Shown here: piece by piece, positions 58,145 through 64,000 of the stretch
Numbering within the stretch: position 1 is the stretch's first letter
How the letters are laid out: each line of letters starts with the position of its first letter
DNA from: Microlunatus speluncae
GTDB taxonomy: Bacteria > Actinomycetota > Actinomycetes > Propionibacteriales > Propionibacteriaceae
Reading direction: 5' to 3'
Assembly: GCF_009299835.1 (NCBI RefSeq)
Contig: NZ_VKCZ01000020.1
Coordinates: 186,001-250,000, forward strand
Length of the DNA stretch: 64,000 bases
The notes under the pieces: generated by a model
What the model saw: only the letters and a program-made list of their open reading frames with translations
Told to the model about the DNA's origin: nothing
The model's database searches: none
Position numbers and translations under genes: made by a program

Positions 58145-59539
58145 TCAGAGATTGATCTTGGAGGTGTTGGTCCGAGCCAGGCTGTCCAGCCGGCTACGCG
58201 CGTCTTCGCCGCCGTAGATGTCCTGCAGCGCGACGGCCCAGTCCTCGGTGGTGCCGAAGAACTTCTTCTGCGGCGAGAACTGGATCTTGGAGTCCTTGAT
58301 CACGGTCTCGAACGCCTCGAGATAGCCGGGCTGATCACTCAGCTGGCTCTTGAACACGGTGTCGAAGACCGAGGCCCGCACCGGGTCGGCGTACGTCCCG
58401 CTGCTCACCGCCTTGCTCAGTGCCTCCTTGCCGGTCGCCCACTGGATGAACAGCCAGGCAGCGAGCTTGTTCTTGGCTTGGGAGTTCATCGCCCAGGACC
58501 AGGTCCACAGATTGGTCTTGTAGTTGCCGTCCGGCCCGGCCGGACCCGCATACCAGCCAAGGTTGCCGGACTCCTTGGAGACGCCGGGCCGGTTCTTCGG
58601 ATAGGTGGCCGAGTCGGCGTCGTAGCACATCATCGCGACGCCGTCACCAAGATCACCGGTCGCCTGCGGATACTCGTACGTGGTCCACGAGGTCGGCCCG
58701 GCCCGCTGCATCAGCTCGATCCACTTCTGGTGGAAGGCGACCGAGCCGTCGGAGTTCATCTGCGCCTTGAACTGGCCGTCCTCGAAGACGTAGTCGACCC
58801 CGCCCTCGCGGCTGAACTGGGTCATGAATCCCGGATGGATGGTGGCCCAGGACTTGGAGCCGCGGGCGGCGACGCCGTAGCGGTTCTCGGTCCGGTCGGT
58901 CAGCTCGATCGCCAACTGGATGAAGTCGTCGAACCGGTCCGGCAGCGTGATCCCGCGAGAATCGAAGATCTTCTTGTTGTAGGTGACGACGTTGTTCTCG
59001 AAGCCCCAGGGGATCGACCACTGGCCGCCGGTGCCGAGCGGGCTGCCGGTGTTGAAGTCCCACTGGGTCGACTGCCGCAGGCCGGGGTAGATGTCCTCGA
59101 AGTCGTACTCGTCATTGGTCGCCGAGGAGTTCTCGATCCACGGCTTGAGGTCCTCCAGCCAGCTCGGCGGGCCGTACTGCCAGATGAAGTAGGCGCCGAG
59201 CATGAACGCGTCGTGCTTGCCGGTGCCGCCGGCCAGCTCGGTGTTGAGCTTGGTGAAGTAGCTGCCCTCCGGCACCAGGTCGGTGATCACCTCGATGCCG
59301 GTCAGCTCGCTGAATTCCTTCAGCAGCGGCTGAAACGCCTGTTGGTACGGATGCGGGGTCTGCAGCAACTTGAGCGTCGTACCGGCGGCCTTCTTCCAGT
59401 CGAAGCCGCCGCTCACCGCCGACGCCCCGTTGATCGCCGGCGGGGCGCCGCCGATGCCGCAGGCGCTGAGCAGTGGTGCCGCAACGCCCGCCGCGCCGAG
59501 CCCGAGCGCCGCGCGCCGGGACAGTCTGTGTTCAGCCAT
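58145..59539 (-). CDS. ABC polyol-binding lipoprotein
   Basis: About 464 residues. Tat-like RRAALGLGAAGVAAPLLSAC with lipobox LLSACG (Cys near 27). The fold is of the family 1 binding proteins: LKLLQTPHPYQQAFQPLLKE, YFTKLNTELAGGTGKHDAF, WSIPWGFENNVVTYNKKIF, GDGVAMMCYDADSATYP. Similar to receptors for glycerol, sorbitol or erythritol. The ligand is inferred from the operon as a small polyol. GAGAGG precedes ATG 59539. Confidence 0.92.
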   Translation of the reverse strand: MAEHRLSRRAALGLGAAGVAAPLLSACGIGGAPPAINGASAVSGGFDWKKAAGTTLKLLQTPHPYQQAFQPLLKEFSELTGIEVITDLVPEGSYFTKLNTELAGGTGKHDAFMLGAYFIWQYGPPSWLEDLKPWIENSSATNDEYDFEDIYPGLRQSTQWDFNTGSPLGTGGQWSIPWGFENNVVTYNKKIFDSRGITLPDRFDDFIQLAIELTDRTENRYGVAARGSKSWATIHPGFMTQFSREGGVDYVFEDGQFKAQMNSDGSVAFHQKWIELMQRAGPTSWTTYEYPQATGDLGDGVAMMCYDADSATYPKNRPGVSKESGNLGWYAGPAGPDGNYKTNLWTWSWAMNSQAKNKLAAWLFIQWATGKEALSKAVSSGTYADPVRASVFDTVFKSQLSDQPGYLEAFETVIKDSKIQFSPQKKFFGTTEDWAVALQDIYGGEDARSRLDSLARTNTSKINL

Positions 59540-59572
59540 CGCTACCTCTCCGTTGAGTGCCTCGCTTGTTCC

Positions 59573-59634
59573 GTTCCCTGAGCTTGTCGAAGGGCAAGCC
59601 CGATCTGGTCTGCGCTTCGACAGGCTCAGCGAAC
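59573..59634. repeat. inverted pair of CTGAGC(C/T)TGTCGAAG elements within the operon
   Basis: 59573-59594 and, in reverse, 59614-59634 (with a GCTCAGCGAAC variant) lie between the dehydrogenase and binding protein genes, 20 bases apart. They can form a stem in the mRNA, which may set the ratio of the two gene products. Confidence 0.88.
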
Positions 59635-59639
59635 GAAGA

Positions 59640-60731
59640 TCAAGGGATCAGGGAGACCTTGATCGACTTCGTGCCGTCGGAGACCAGTTCCAGGCCCTGC
59701 TGGAAGTCGGCCAGCGGCAGTTGGTGGGTGCAGATCTTGTCCATCGGCAGCCGGCCGGACTCGATCAGCCGGATGGCCGCGGGCCAGCAGTTGGGCCCGA
59801 GGTGGGCGCCGAGCACGTCCAGCTCCTTGTCGTCGCTGATGATCGACCAGTCGACGGTGACGTCGTCGCGGAAGACGCCGTACTCGACGTACGTGCCGAG
59901 CTTGCGCAGCAGCTTCAGCCCCTGCGGTACGGCAGCCGGGTGGCCCGTGCCCTCCAGGTAGACGTCGGCGCCGTAGCCGTCGGTGAGGTCCTTGACGATC
60001 GTGTCGGCGTCCTCCTCGGCGATGTTGATCACCAGGTCGGCGCCGCACTCCTTGGCGATCTCCAGCTTGTGCGGCGCCATGTCCAACGCGATCACCGTGG
60101 CCGGGTTCTTCGACTTGGCGCCGGCCACCATGCCCAGGCCGATCGGGCCGCAGCCGGCGACCACGACGACGTCGTCGAAGCCGATCCCGGCCCGCTCGAC
60201 CGCGTGCAATGAGCAGGACAGCGGCTCGGCGAACGCGGCGTGATGGGCCGGGATCTCCTTCGGCACCTTGTGCACCAGCGCGTCGACGTTGTAGATCATG
60301 TATTCCGCCATCGCGCCCGGCGTCCGGCGCTTGAACCCGTAAAGATCATGCGGACCGCACATCCAGTACTGCCCGCGGAGGCAGTAGCGGCACTTCCAGC
60401 ACGGCACGATCTGTTCGCTCACCACCTGGTCGCCGGCGGCGATCTTCCACTTCTCGGCCGCCACGTCGTCCAGCTGAACAACGGTTCCGGCGAACTCGTG
60501 ACCGGGGATCACTTCGGTCTCGGCCCAGGCCGGTCGGGTGGCGTCGCCCCAGAACTTCGCGGCCCCGTGGTAGCACTTCAGATCACTGGCGCAGATGCCC
60601 ACCGCGTCGACCTTGACCAGGGCCTCGCCCGGCCCCGGCTTGGGCACCGGAACCTCTTCCAGCGTGTAATTCTCGGGGCCGTGACAGATGACGGCCTGCA
60701 TCGTCTGCGGAATCTCCGCGGGGTTCGACAT
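59640..60731 (-). CDS. zinc-dependent alcohol (polyol) dehydrogenase, erythritol/L-threitol type
   Basis: About 363 residues. A medium-chain Zn dehydrogenase: catalytic Cys47 in GICASDLKCYHG, His78-Glu79 in IPGHEFAG, structural zinc Cys111, 114, 117 and 125, and the NAD motif VVVAGCGPIGLG. It resembles EltD-type tetritol dehydrogenases (and sorbitol/threonine relatives). The step would give the ketose for the kinase further down the operon. ATG 60731 is set by GGAGGAG upstream. First gene of the operon. Confidence 0.9.
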   Translation of the reverse strand: MSNPAEIPQTMQAVICHGPENYTLEEVPVPKPGPGEALVKVDAVGICASDLKCYHGAAKFWGDATRPAWAETEVIPGHEFAGTVVQLDDVAAEKWKIAAGDQVVSEQIVPCWKCRYCLRGQYWMCGPHDLYGFKRRTPGAMAEYMIYNVDALVHKVPKEIPAHHAAFAEPLSCSLHAVERAGIGFDDVVVVAGCGPIGLGMVAGAKSKNPATVIALDMAPHKLEIAKECGADLVINIAEEDADTIVKDLTDGYGADVYLEGTGHPAAVPQGLKLLRKLGTYVEYGVFRDDVTVDWSIISDDKELDVLGAHLGPNCWPAAIRLIESGRLPMDKICTHQLPLADFQQGLELVSDGTKSIKVSLIP

Positions 60732-60805
60732 CGAGCTCCTCCAAGTGATCCACGTCGTCCGATCCGCGCGATCGGGGGATGGCTGCACTCTAACCAGCGG
60801 CTCGT

Positions 60806-60866
60806 ACATATGTCCAGAACAAAGTTGCAGGCACGGGACAGTTGTGCACATCTGCTCACGTGAGCA
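60806..60866. promoter_or_regulatory. palindromes, candidate SorC operators and promoter region
   Basis: ACATATGT (60806-60813) and the perfect 14-base palindrome TGCTCACGTGAGCA (60853-60866) lie between the divergent dehydrogenase and regulator genes. TGTGCACA near 60843-60850 is a further dyad. A CATACT -10-like box at 60878 ends seven bases before ATG 60890, consistent with a leaderless regulator mRNA. Confidence 0.55.
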
Positions 60867-60889
60867 CCGACGTGGGTCATACTGTCCCC

Positions 60890-61909
60890 ATGGCAATGAC
60901 CAGCCGACCCGACTCGCCGCCGGAGCGCCCGGCCGATCTCGGACGACGCGGCCGGGCTGCGGAGGCCGGTCACTTCGCCGCGTCGCTGCTCTACACCGCG
61001 GCCAAGATGTACTACGACGAGGAGGCGACGCAGGCCGACGTCGCCAACCGGCTCGGCACCAGCCGGGCCACCGTCTCCCGGATCCTCGCCGAGGCGCGCC
61101 GCCGGGGCATCGTCAAGATCGAGATCGTTCCGCCGGACGAGCACGCCGACGCCGGGCTGGCCGAGCGGGTCGCCGCCCTGCTCGGCCTGGAGCGGGTCTA
61201 TCTCTCCGCCCCGCTGCGGAACGGCCAGCGCGGCGGCGACGGCCTGGGGCCGGTCCTGGCTCCGGCGGTGAGTACGGCACTGACCGAGGCCGGCCTGGCC
61301 TCCGGCGACGTGCTGCTGGTCTCGTCGGGGCGGACGATCTATGAGGTGGCGCGCTATGACCTGCCGCCGCTGCCCGGGGTGGTCGTGGCGCCGACGGTCG
61401 GCGGTCAAGATCAACCCGAGGGTTGGTATCAGACCAACGAGATCACCCGGATGGTCGCCGCCCGGATCGGCGGCCGGGCCACCTATCTGTTCGCGCCGGC
61501 GCTGCCCGGGCCCGATCTCTACAAGACGTTGATCAAGGACCCGTCGATCCAGCGGGTGCTGCACCTGTGGCCGCGGGCCCGGTGCGTGCTCAGCGGTGTC
61601 GGTGCGCCGCCGATGGTCCGCTCCGACATGCCGCACTTCGTGCCCGCCGGCGAGGCGTCACTGGTCGACGCGGTCGGCGACGTCTGCTCCCGGTTCTACG
61701 ACCGCCAGGGCCGGCCGGTTTCCTACGCGGGCAGCGAACGGTTGATCGCCCTCTCCCTGGCCGAGTTGAAACGGATCCCGATCACCATCGCCGTCGCGTC
61801 GGGCCCGGACAAGATCAACTCCATCCTGGCCGCCGCCCAGGCCGGCTACTTCAAACGTCTGGTCACCGACCCGGCCACCGCCGAACGGCTGCTCGAGGTC
61901 GCCGCCTGA
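60890..61909 (+). CDS. SorC/DeoR-type sugar-responsive transcriptional regulator
   Basis: About 339 residues. HTH region AAKMYYDEEATQADVANRLG followed by TSRATVSRILAEARRRGIV; then the SorC effector domain (Sugar-bind) with VSSGRTIYEVARYDL, VVAPTVGGQD, YLFAPALPGPDLYKTLI, DKINSILAAAQAGYFKRLVTD. SorC-family members respond to phosphorylated sugars. It is divergent from the polyol operon and very likely controls it. The start is ATG 60890, with no ribosome binding site but a -10 box in place. Confidence 0.92.
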   Translation: MAMTSRPDSPPERPADLGRRGRAAEAGHFAASLLYTAAKMYYDEEATQADVANRLGTSRATVSRILAEARRRGIVKIEIVPPDEHADAGLAERVAALLGLERVYLSAPLRNGQRGGDGLGPVLAPAVSTALTEAGLASGDVLLVSSGRTIYEVARYDLPPLPGVVVAPTVGGQDQPEGWYQTNEITRMVAARIGGRATYLFAPALPGPDLYKTLIKDPSIQRVLHLWPRARCVLSGVGAPPMVRSDMPHFVPAGEASLVDAVGDVCSRFYDRQGRPVSYAGSERLIALSLAELKRIPITIAVASGPDKINSILAAAQAGYFKRLVTDPATAERLLEVAA

Positions 61910-61923
61910 GCTGCCCGGGCGGA

Positions 61924-62055
61924 GTGAGTGCGTACGGATTCGGACGGGTCGTCGCGCGCTTGCGCGGCGTTCGGCCACCGGACCCCGACTTCGCCGATGA
62001 CCTGGTCGAGGTGCTCGACTCGGTGAGTGAAGGTCCCGCGGATCCATGGGCATGA
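61924..62055 (+). pseudogene. truncated antitoxin (VapB-type) remnant
   Basis: Starting GTG 61924, a 43-residue frame ends PDPDFADDLVEVLDSVSEGP plus ADPWA. The acidic DPDFA..L and the final DPWA are typical of the toxin-binding tail of actinobacterial antitoxins. Its stop TGA overlaps the ATGGGCATG of the toxin remnant, as in intact TA pairs. The N-terminal DNA-binding part is missing. Confidence 0.6.
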
Positions 62056-62242
62056 TCGTCGATACCCCGGTCTTCATCAACCTGGAACGGGCATCGGGAA
62101 CAGATCGGAACGCGGATCTGTTCCGGCGATCGATGTCGATCTGTACACGGCCAGAGCGCGCGCCGGATTGTGGGCGGACCTAGCCGGCAATCTCCGCCAT
62201 TTCGATCGGGTGCCGGGCCACGAAATCGTTGCGGTCGGTTAG
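62046..62242 (+). pseudogene. decayed VapC toxin (PIN domain) remnant
   Basis: The first part reads MGMIVDTPVFINLERASG, the usual PIN start with the first catalytic Asp. The frame then changes and joins to VDLYTARARAGLWADLAG, the usual central helix of VapC, and then LRHFDRVPGHEIVAVG, the usual C-terminus. The parts between, with the other acidic residues, are deleted. The gene cannot be active. Confidence 0.7.
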
Positions 62243-62256
62243 CCGGGGCCCCGACC

Positions 62257-62409
62257 TCAGCGCGGGCGATCCCGACCGGACAGGCGTTGCAGCAGTTGCT
62301 TGAGCCGGCGCTGGTTCTCCGGCTTGCTGAGCTCGTGGCGCCCACGGTCCATCACCTGCCGGCCGCGCGGGGTGTCGAGGAAACGGCGGATCCGGTCGAG
62401 CAACGTCAT
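62257..62409 (-). CDS. small conserved actinobacterial protein, 50 residues
   Basis: MTLLDRIRRFLDTPRGRQVM begins a basic 50-residue protein that goes on DRGRHELSKPENQRRLKQLL and ends in a basic tail. Proteins of this shape (LLDRI..FL.TP.G, KPENQRR) are widespread small unknowns. AGGAG lies seven bases before ATG 62409. Function unknown; likely a real gene in spite of its size. Confidence 0.65.
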   Translation of the reverse strand: MTLLDRIRRFLDTPRGRQVMDRGRHELSKPENQRRLKQLLQRLSGRDRPR

Positions 62410-62510
62410 CTCTGGCTCCTGATTGGGGTCGGAGGCTGGCCAGCCTAGCTCCGCGGCGGTAATGGGGCGGAGGTTGCGCCGTCGCCTGGCCCGGCTGAGA
62501 AAATCTCCCC

Positions 62511-63560
62511 GTGACCAAGTTGCTGCTCGATGTCGACACCGGGATCGACGACTCGATCGCCCTGCTCTATCTGCTGGGCTCGCCGGAGGCCGAGATCCTC
62601 GGCATCTCCTGTACGGCGGGCAATGTGTCGGCCCGGCAGGTGGCGATCAACAACCTGGCCTGGCTCGAGCTGTGCGGTGCGGGGCCGATCGAGGTCTGCC
62701 TCGGGTCGGAGATCCCACTGATCCAGCCGCTCAAGACCTCGCCGGAGACCCACGGGCCGCAGGGGATCGGCTGGGCCGAGTTGCCGGCGCCGAGCCGGGA
62801 GATCTCGGCGCGGCACGCGGTCAACCTGTGGAGCGAGGTCGCGCGGCGGCAGCCGGGTGAGGTCGTTGGCCTGGTCACCGGCCCGCTGACCAACCTGGCG
62901 CTCGCCGTACGCACCGATCCGGAGCTGCCCCGGCTGCTGCGGCGCCTGGTGGTGATGGGCGGATCGTTCGATCATCCCGGCAACACCACGCCGACCGCGG
63001 AATGGAACATCGCGGTCGATCCGGATGCGGCCAAGATCGTCTTCGACGCGTTCAGCGGGTTGCCGGCCGATCAACAGCCGATCATCTGCGGCCTCAACAT
63101 CACCGAGACGATCGCGCTGGCACCGGCCCAGTTGGCCCGGCTGGCCGAGGCCGCGGGATCGACCCCGGTCGAGACGCCGAGCCCCGACGAGCCGGTCGGG
63201 GCCCGGTCCGCGGCGAGCAATCCGCTGGTCCGGCACGTGGTCGACGCGATGCGGTTCTACTTCGAGTTCCACCGGGACTGGAACTGGGGCTGGTTCGCCC
63301 ACCTGCACGATCCGTTCGCCGCGGCGGTCGCGCTGGACCCGGACTGGGCCGAGCTGCGGCCGGCCACGGTCGATGTCGAGCTGGCCGGAGCGCTGACCCG
63401 CGGCACCACGATCGCCGACTGGGGCGGCAAATGGGGCCGTGAACCCAACGCCTGGGTGGCGATCCGGACCGATCCGGAACGGTTCTTCGATCAGTTGATC
63501 GACCGGATCGGCGGGCTCGCCCGCCGGCTTCCGGGCGCCACCACGGAGACGGCAGACTGA
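62511..63560 (+). CDS. nucleoside hydrolase (IU-type)
   Basis: About 349 residues. The calcium/ribose motif LLLDVDTGIDDSIALLYLLG opens the protein; GISCTAGNVSARQVAINNLA, LVTGPLTNLALAV, LVVMGGSFDHPGNTT, AEWNIAVDPDAAKIV and HDPFAAAVALD follow. It hydrolyses nucleosides to base and ribose for salvage. GTG 62511 is the start. It is upstream of a queuosine-precursor transporter gene (gap of four bases), so a modified-base role is possible. Confidence 0.93.
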   Translation: MTKLLLDVDTGIDDSIALLYLLGSPEAEILGISCTAGNVSARQVAINNLAWLELCGAGPIEVCLGSEIPLIQPLKTSPETHGPQGIGWAELPAPSREISARHAVNLWSEVARRQPGEVVGLVTGPLTNLALAVRTDPELPRLLRRLVVMGGSFDHPGNTTPTAEWNIAVDPDAAKIVFDAFSGLPADQQPIICGLNITETIALAPAQLARLAEAAGSTPVETPSPDEPVGARSAASNPLVRHVVDAMRFYFEFHRDWNWGWFAHLHDPFAAAVALDPDWAELRPATVDVELAGALTRGTTIADWGGKWGREPNAWVAIRTDPERFFDQLIDRIGGLARRLPGATTETAD

Positions 63561-63564
63561 TCCC

Positions 63565-64000
63565 GTGACCGAGCCCGCGCACTACGCCCGCCTGTCCCGC
63601 AGCTACTACCCGATCATCACCGCCCTGTTCACCGCGACCTTGATCATCTCCAACGTCGCGGCCAGCAAGGGAGTCAGCTTCCTCGGTGATCAGTCGCTCA
63701 TGCTGGGGCCGCTGCAGATCCTGCCGATCAACACCGACGGCGCGTTCTTCCTGTTCCCGTTGGCCTACGTCCTCGGCGACGTGCTGAGCGAGGTGTACGG
63801 ATTCCGGGCGGCCCGCCGTGCGGTGATCACCGGCTTCGTCGCCCTGCTGCTCGCCGCGGCCTGTTTCTGGATCACGATCCAGCTGCCGGCGGCGGCGTTC
63901 TACGAGAACCAGGCGTCGTTGGAGGCCGTGATCGGGGTCGTGCCGCGCCTCGTGCTGGCCGGCCTGATCGCCTATCTGGCGGGGCAACTGCTCAACTCCG
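63565..64000 (+). CDS. queuosine precursor transporter, YhhQ family (3' truncated by the window)
   Basis: GTG 63565 starts a frame that is still open at the last base. It reads SRSYYPIITALFTATLIISN, then PLAYVLGDVLSEVYGFRAARRAVITG-type helices typical of the VUT family of YhhQ transporters, which take up preQ0/preQ1. Three or four helices are visible; the rest of the protein lies to the right. It is in the same unit as the nucleoside hydrolase. Confidence 0.88.
   Translation, partial: MTEPAHYARLSRSYYPIITALFTATLIISNVAASKGVSFLGDQSLMLGPLQILPINTDGAFFLFPLAYVLGDVLSEVYGFRAARRAVITGFVALLLAAACFWITIQLPAAAFYENQASLEAVIGVVPRLVLAGLIAYLAGQLLNS

Overview
The window is chromosomal DNA of a high-GC Actinomycetota, most likely Propionibacteriales (Microlunatus-like; genus is recollection, not proof). 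The signs are very high GC, many GTG/TTG starts, apparently leaderless genes, an actinobacterial-type SOS box (TCGAAC-N4-GTTCGA) before an Rv2578c-family radical SAM gene, and several small actinobacterial families. I see no rRNA or tRNA gene, phage or transposase. The window is chromosome rich in accessory metabolism, with unusually many short dispersed repeats.

Layout. 0-5.4 kb: 51-bp tandem repeats, an orphan histidine kinase, an aminotransferase, a nested inverted-repeat block, a small membrane protein and an FMO-type oxidoreductase. 5.4-9.5 kb: an ankyrin protein and the pantothenate set panD-panB-panC. 9.5-19.9 kb: 52-bp tandem repeats, an L,D-transpeptidase lipoprotein, a small kinase, a secreted beta-propeller-like gene with a nonsense codon in its signal peptide divergent from a LacI regulator, a fatty acyl-CoA ligase with Nudix partner, and a kinase-fold protein without a P-loop. 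19.9-24.9 kb: gamma-glutamyltransferase behind a tripartite tricarboxylate transporter (tctC-tctB-tctA). 25-35.5 kb: a TetR-controlled alpha/beta hydrolase, HxlR/NTF2 pair, an ABC sugar importer without its own ATPase, HelR/HelD-type RNA polymerase motor ATPase, a DsbA/FrnE protein with an HxlR regulator, and a PEP mutase/isocitrate lyase family enzyme. 35.5-50.8 kb: an unassigned TIM-barrel-like protein, the radical SAM gene, a small membrane protein overlapping a stand-alone GluTR dimerisation-domain protein, SGNH hydrolase, MFS transporter, methionine aminopeptidase, assorted hydrolases, a decayed lipase, GMC oxidoreductase and methyltransferase. 50.8-64 kb: a polyol operon, a decayed VapBC locus, a nucleoside hydrolase and a truncated queuosine-precursor transporter.

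The most coherent system is the leftward operon at 51.6-60.7 kb: zinc alcohol dehydrogenase, ABC binding protein, two permeases, two different ATPases, a dihydroxyacetone-kinase-family kinase and an RpiB-type isomerase, divergent from a SorC-type regulator. It fits uptake, oxidation, phosphorylation and isomerisation of a small polyol, probably a C4 tetritol. Both ATPases carry Glu in place of the Q-loop Gln and altered signature motifs.

The second theme is repeat biology. A CCCTGAGCCTGTCGAAGGG-type element occurs at least 13 times and has entered two coding genes in frame, encoding PEPVEGQ peptides. Two other palindrome families sit mainly at gene 3' ends, and one copy supplies the stop codon of the aminotransferase. 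Two tandem arrays with 51-52-bp period share a core. Several genes are broken (secreted propeller gene, lipase, VapBC).
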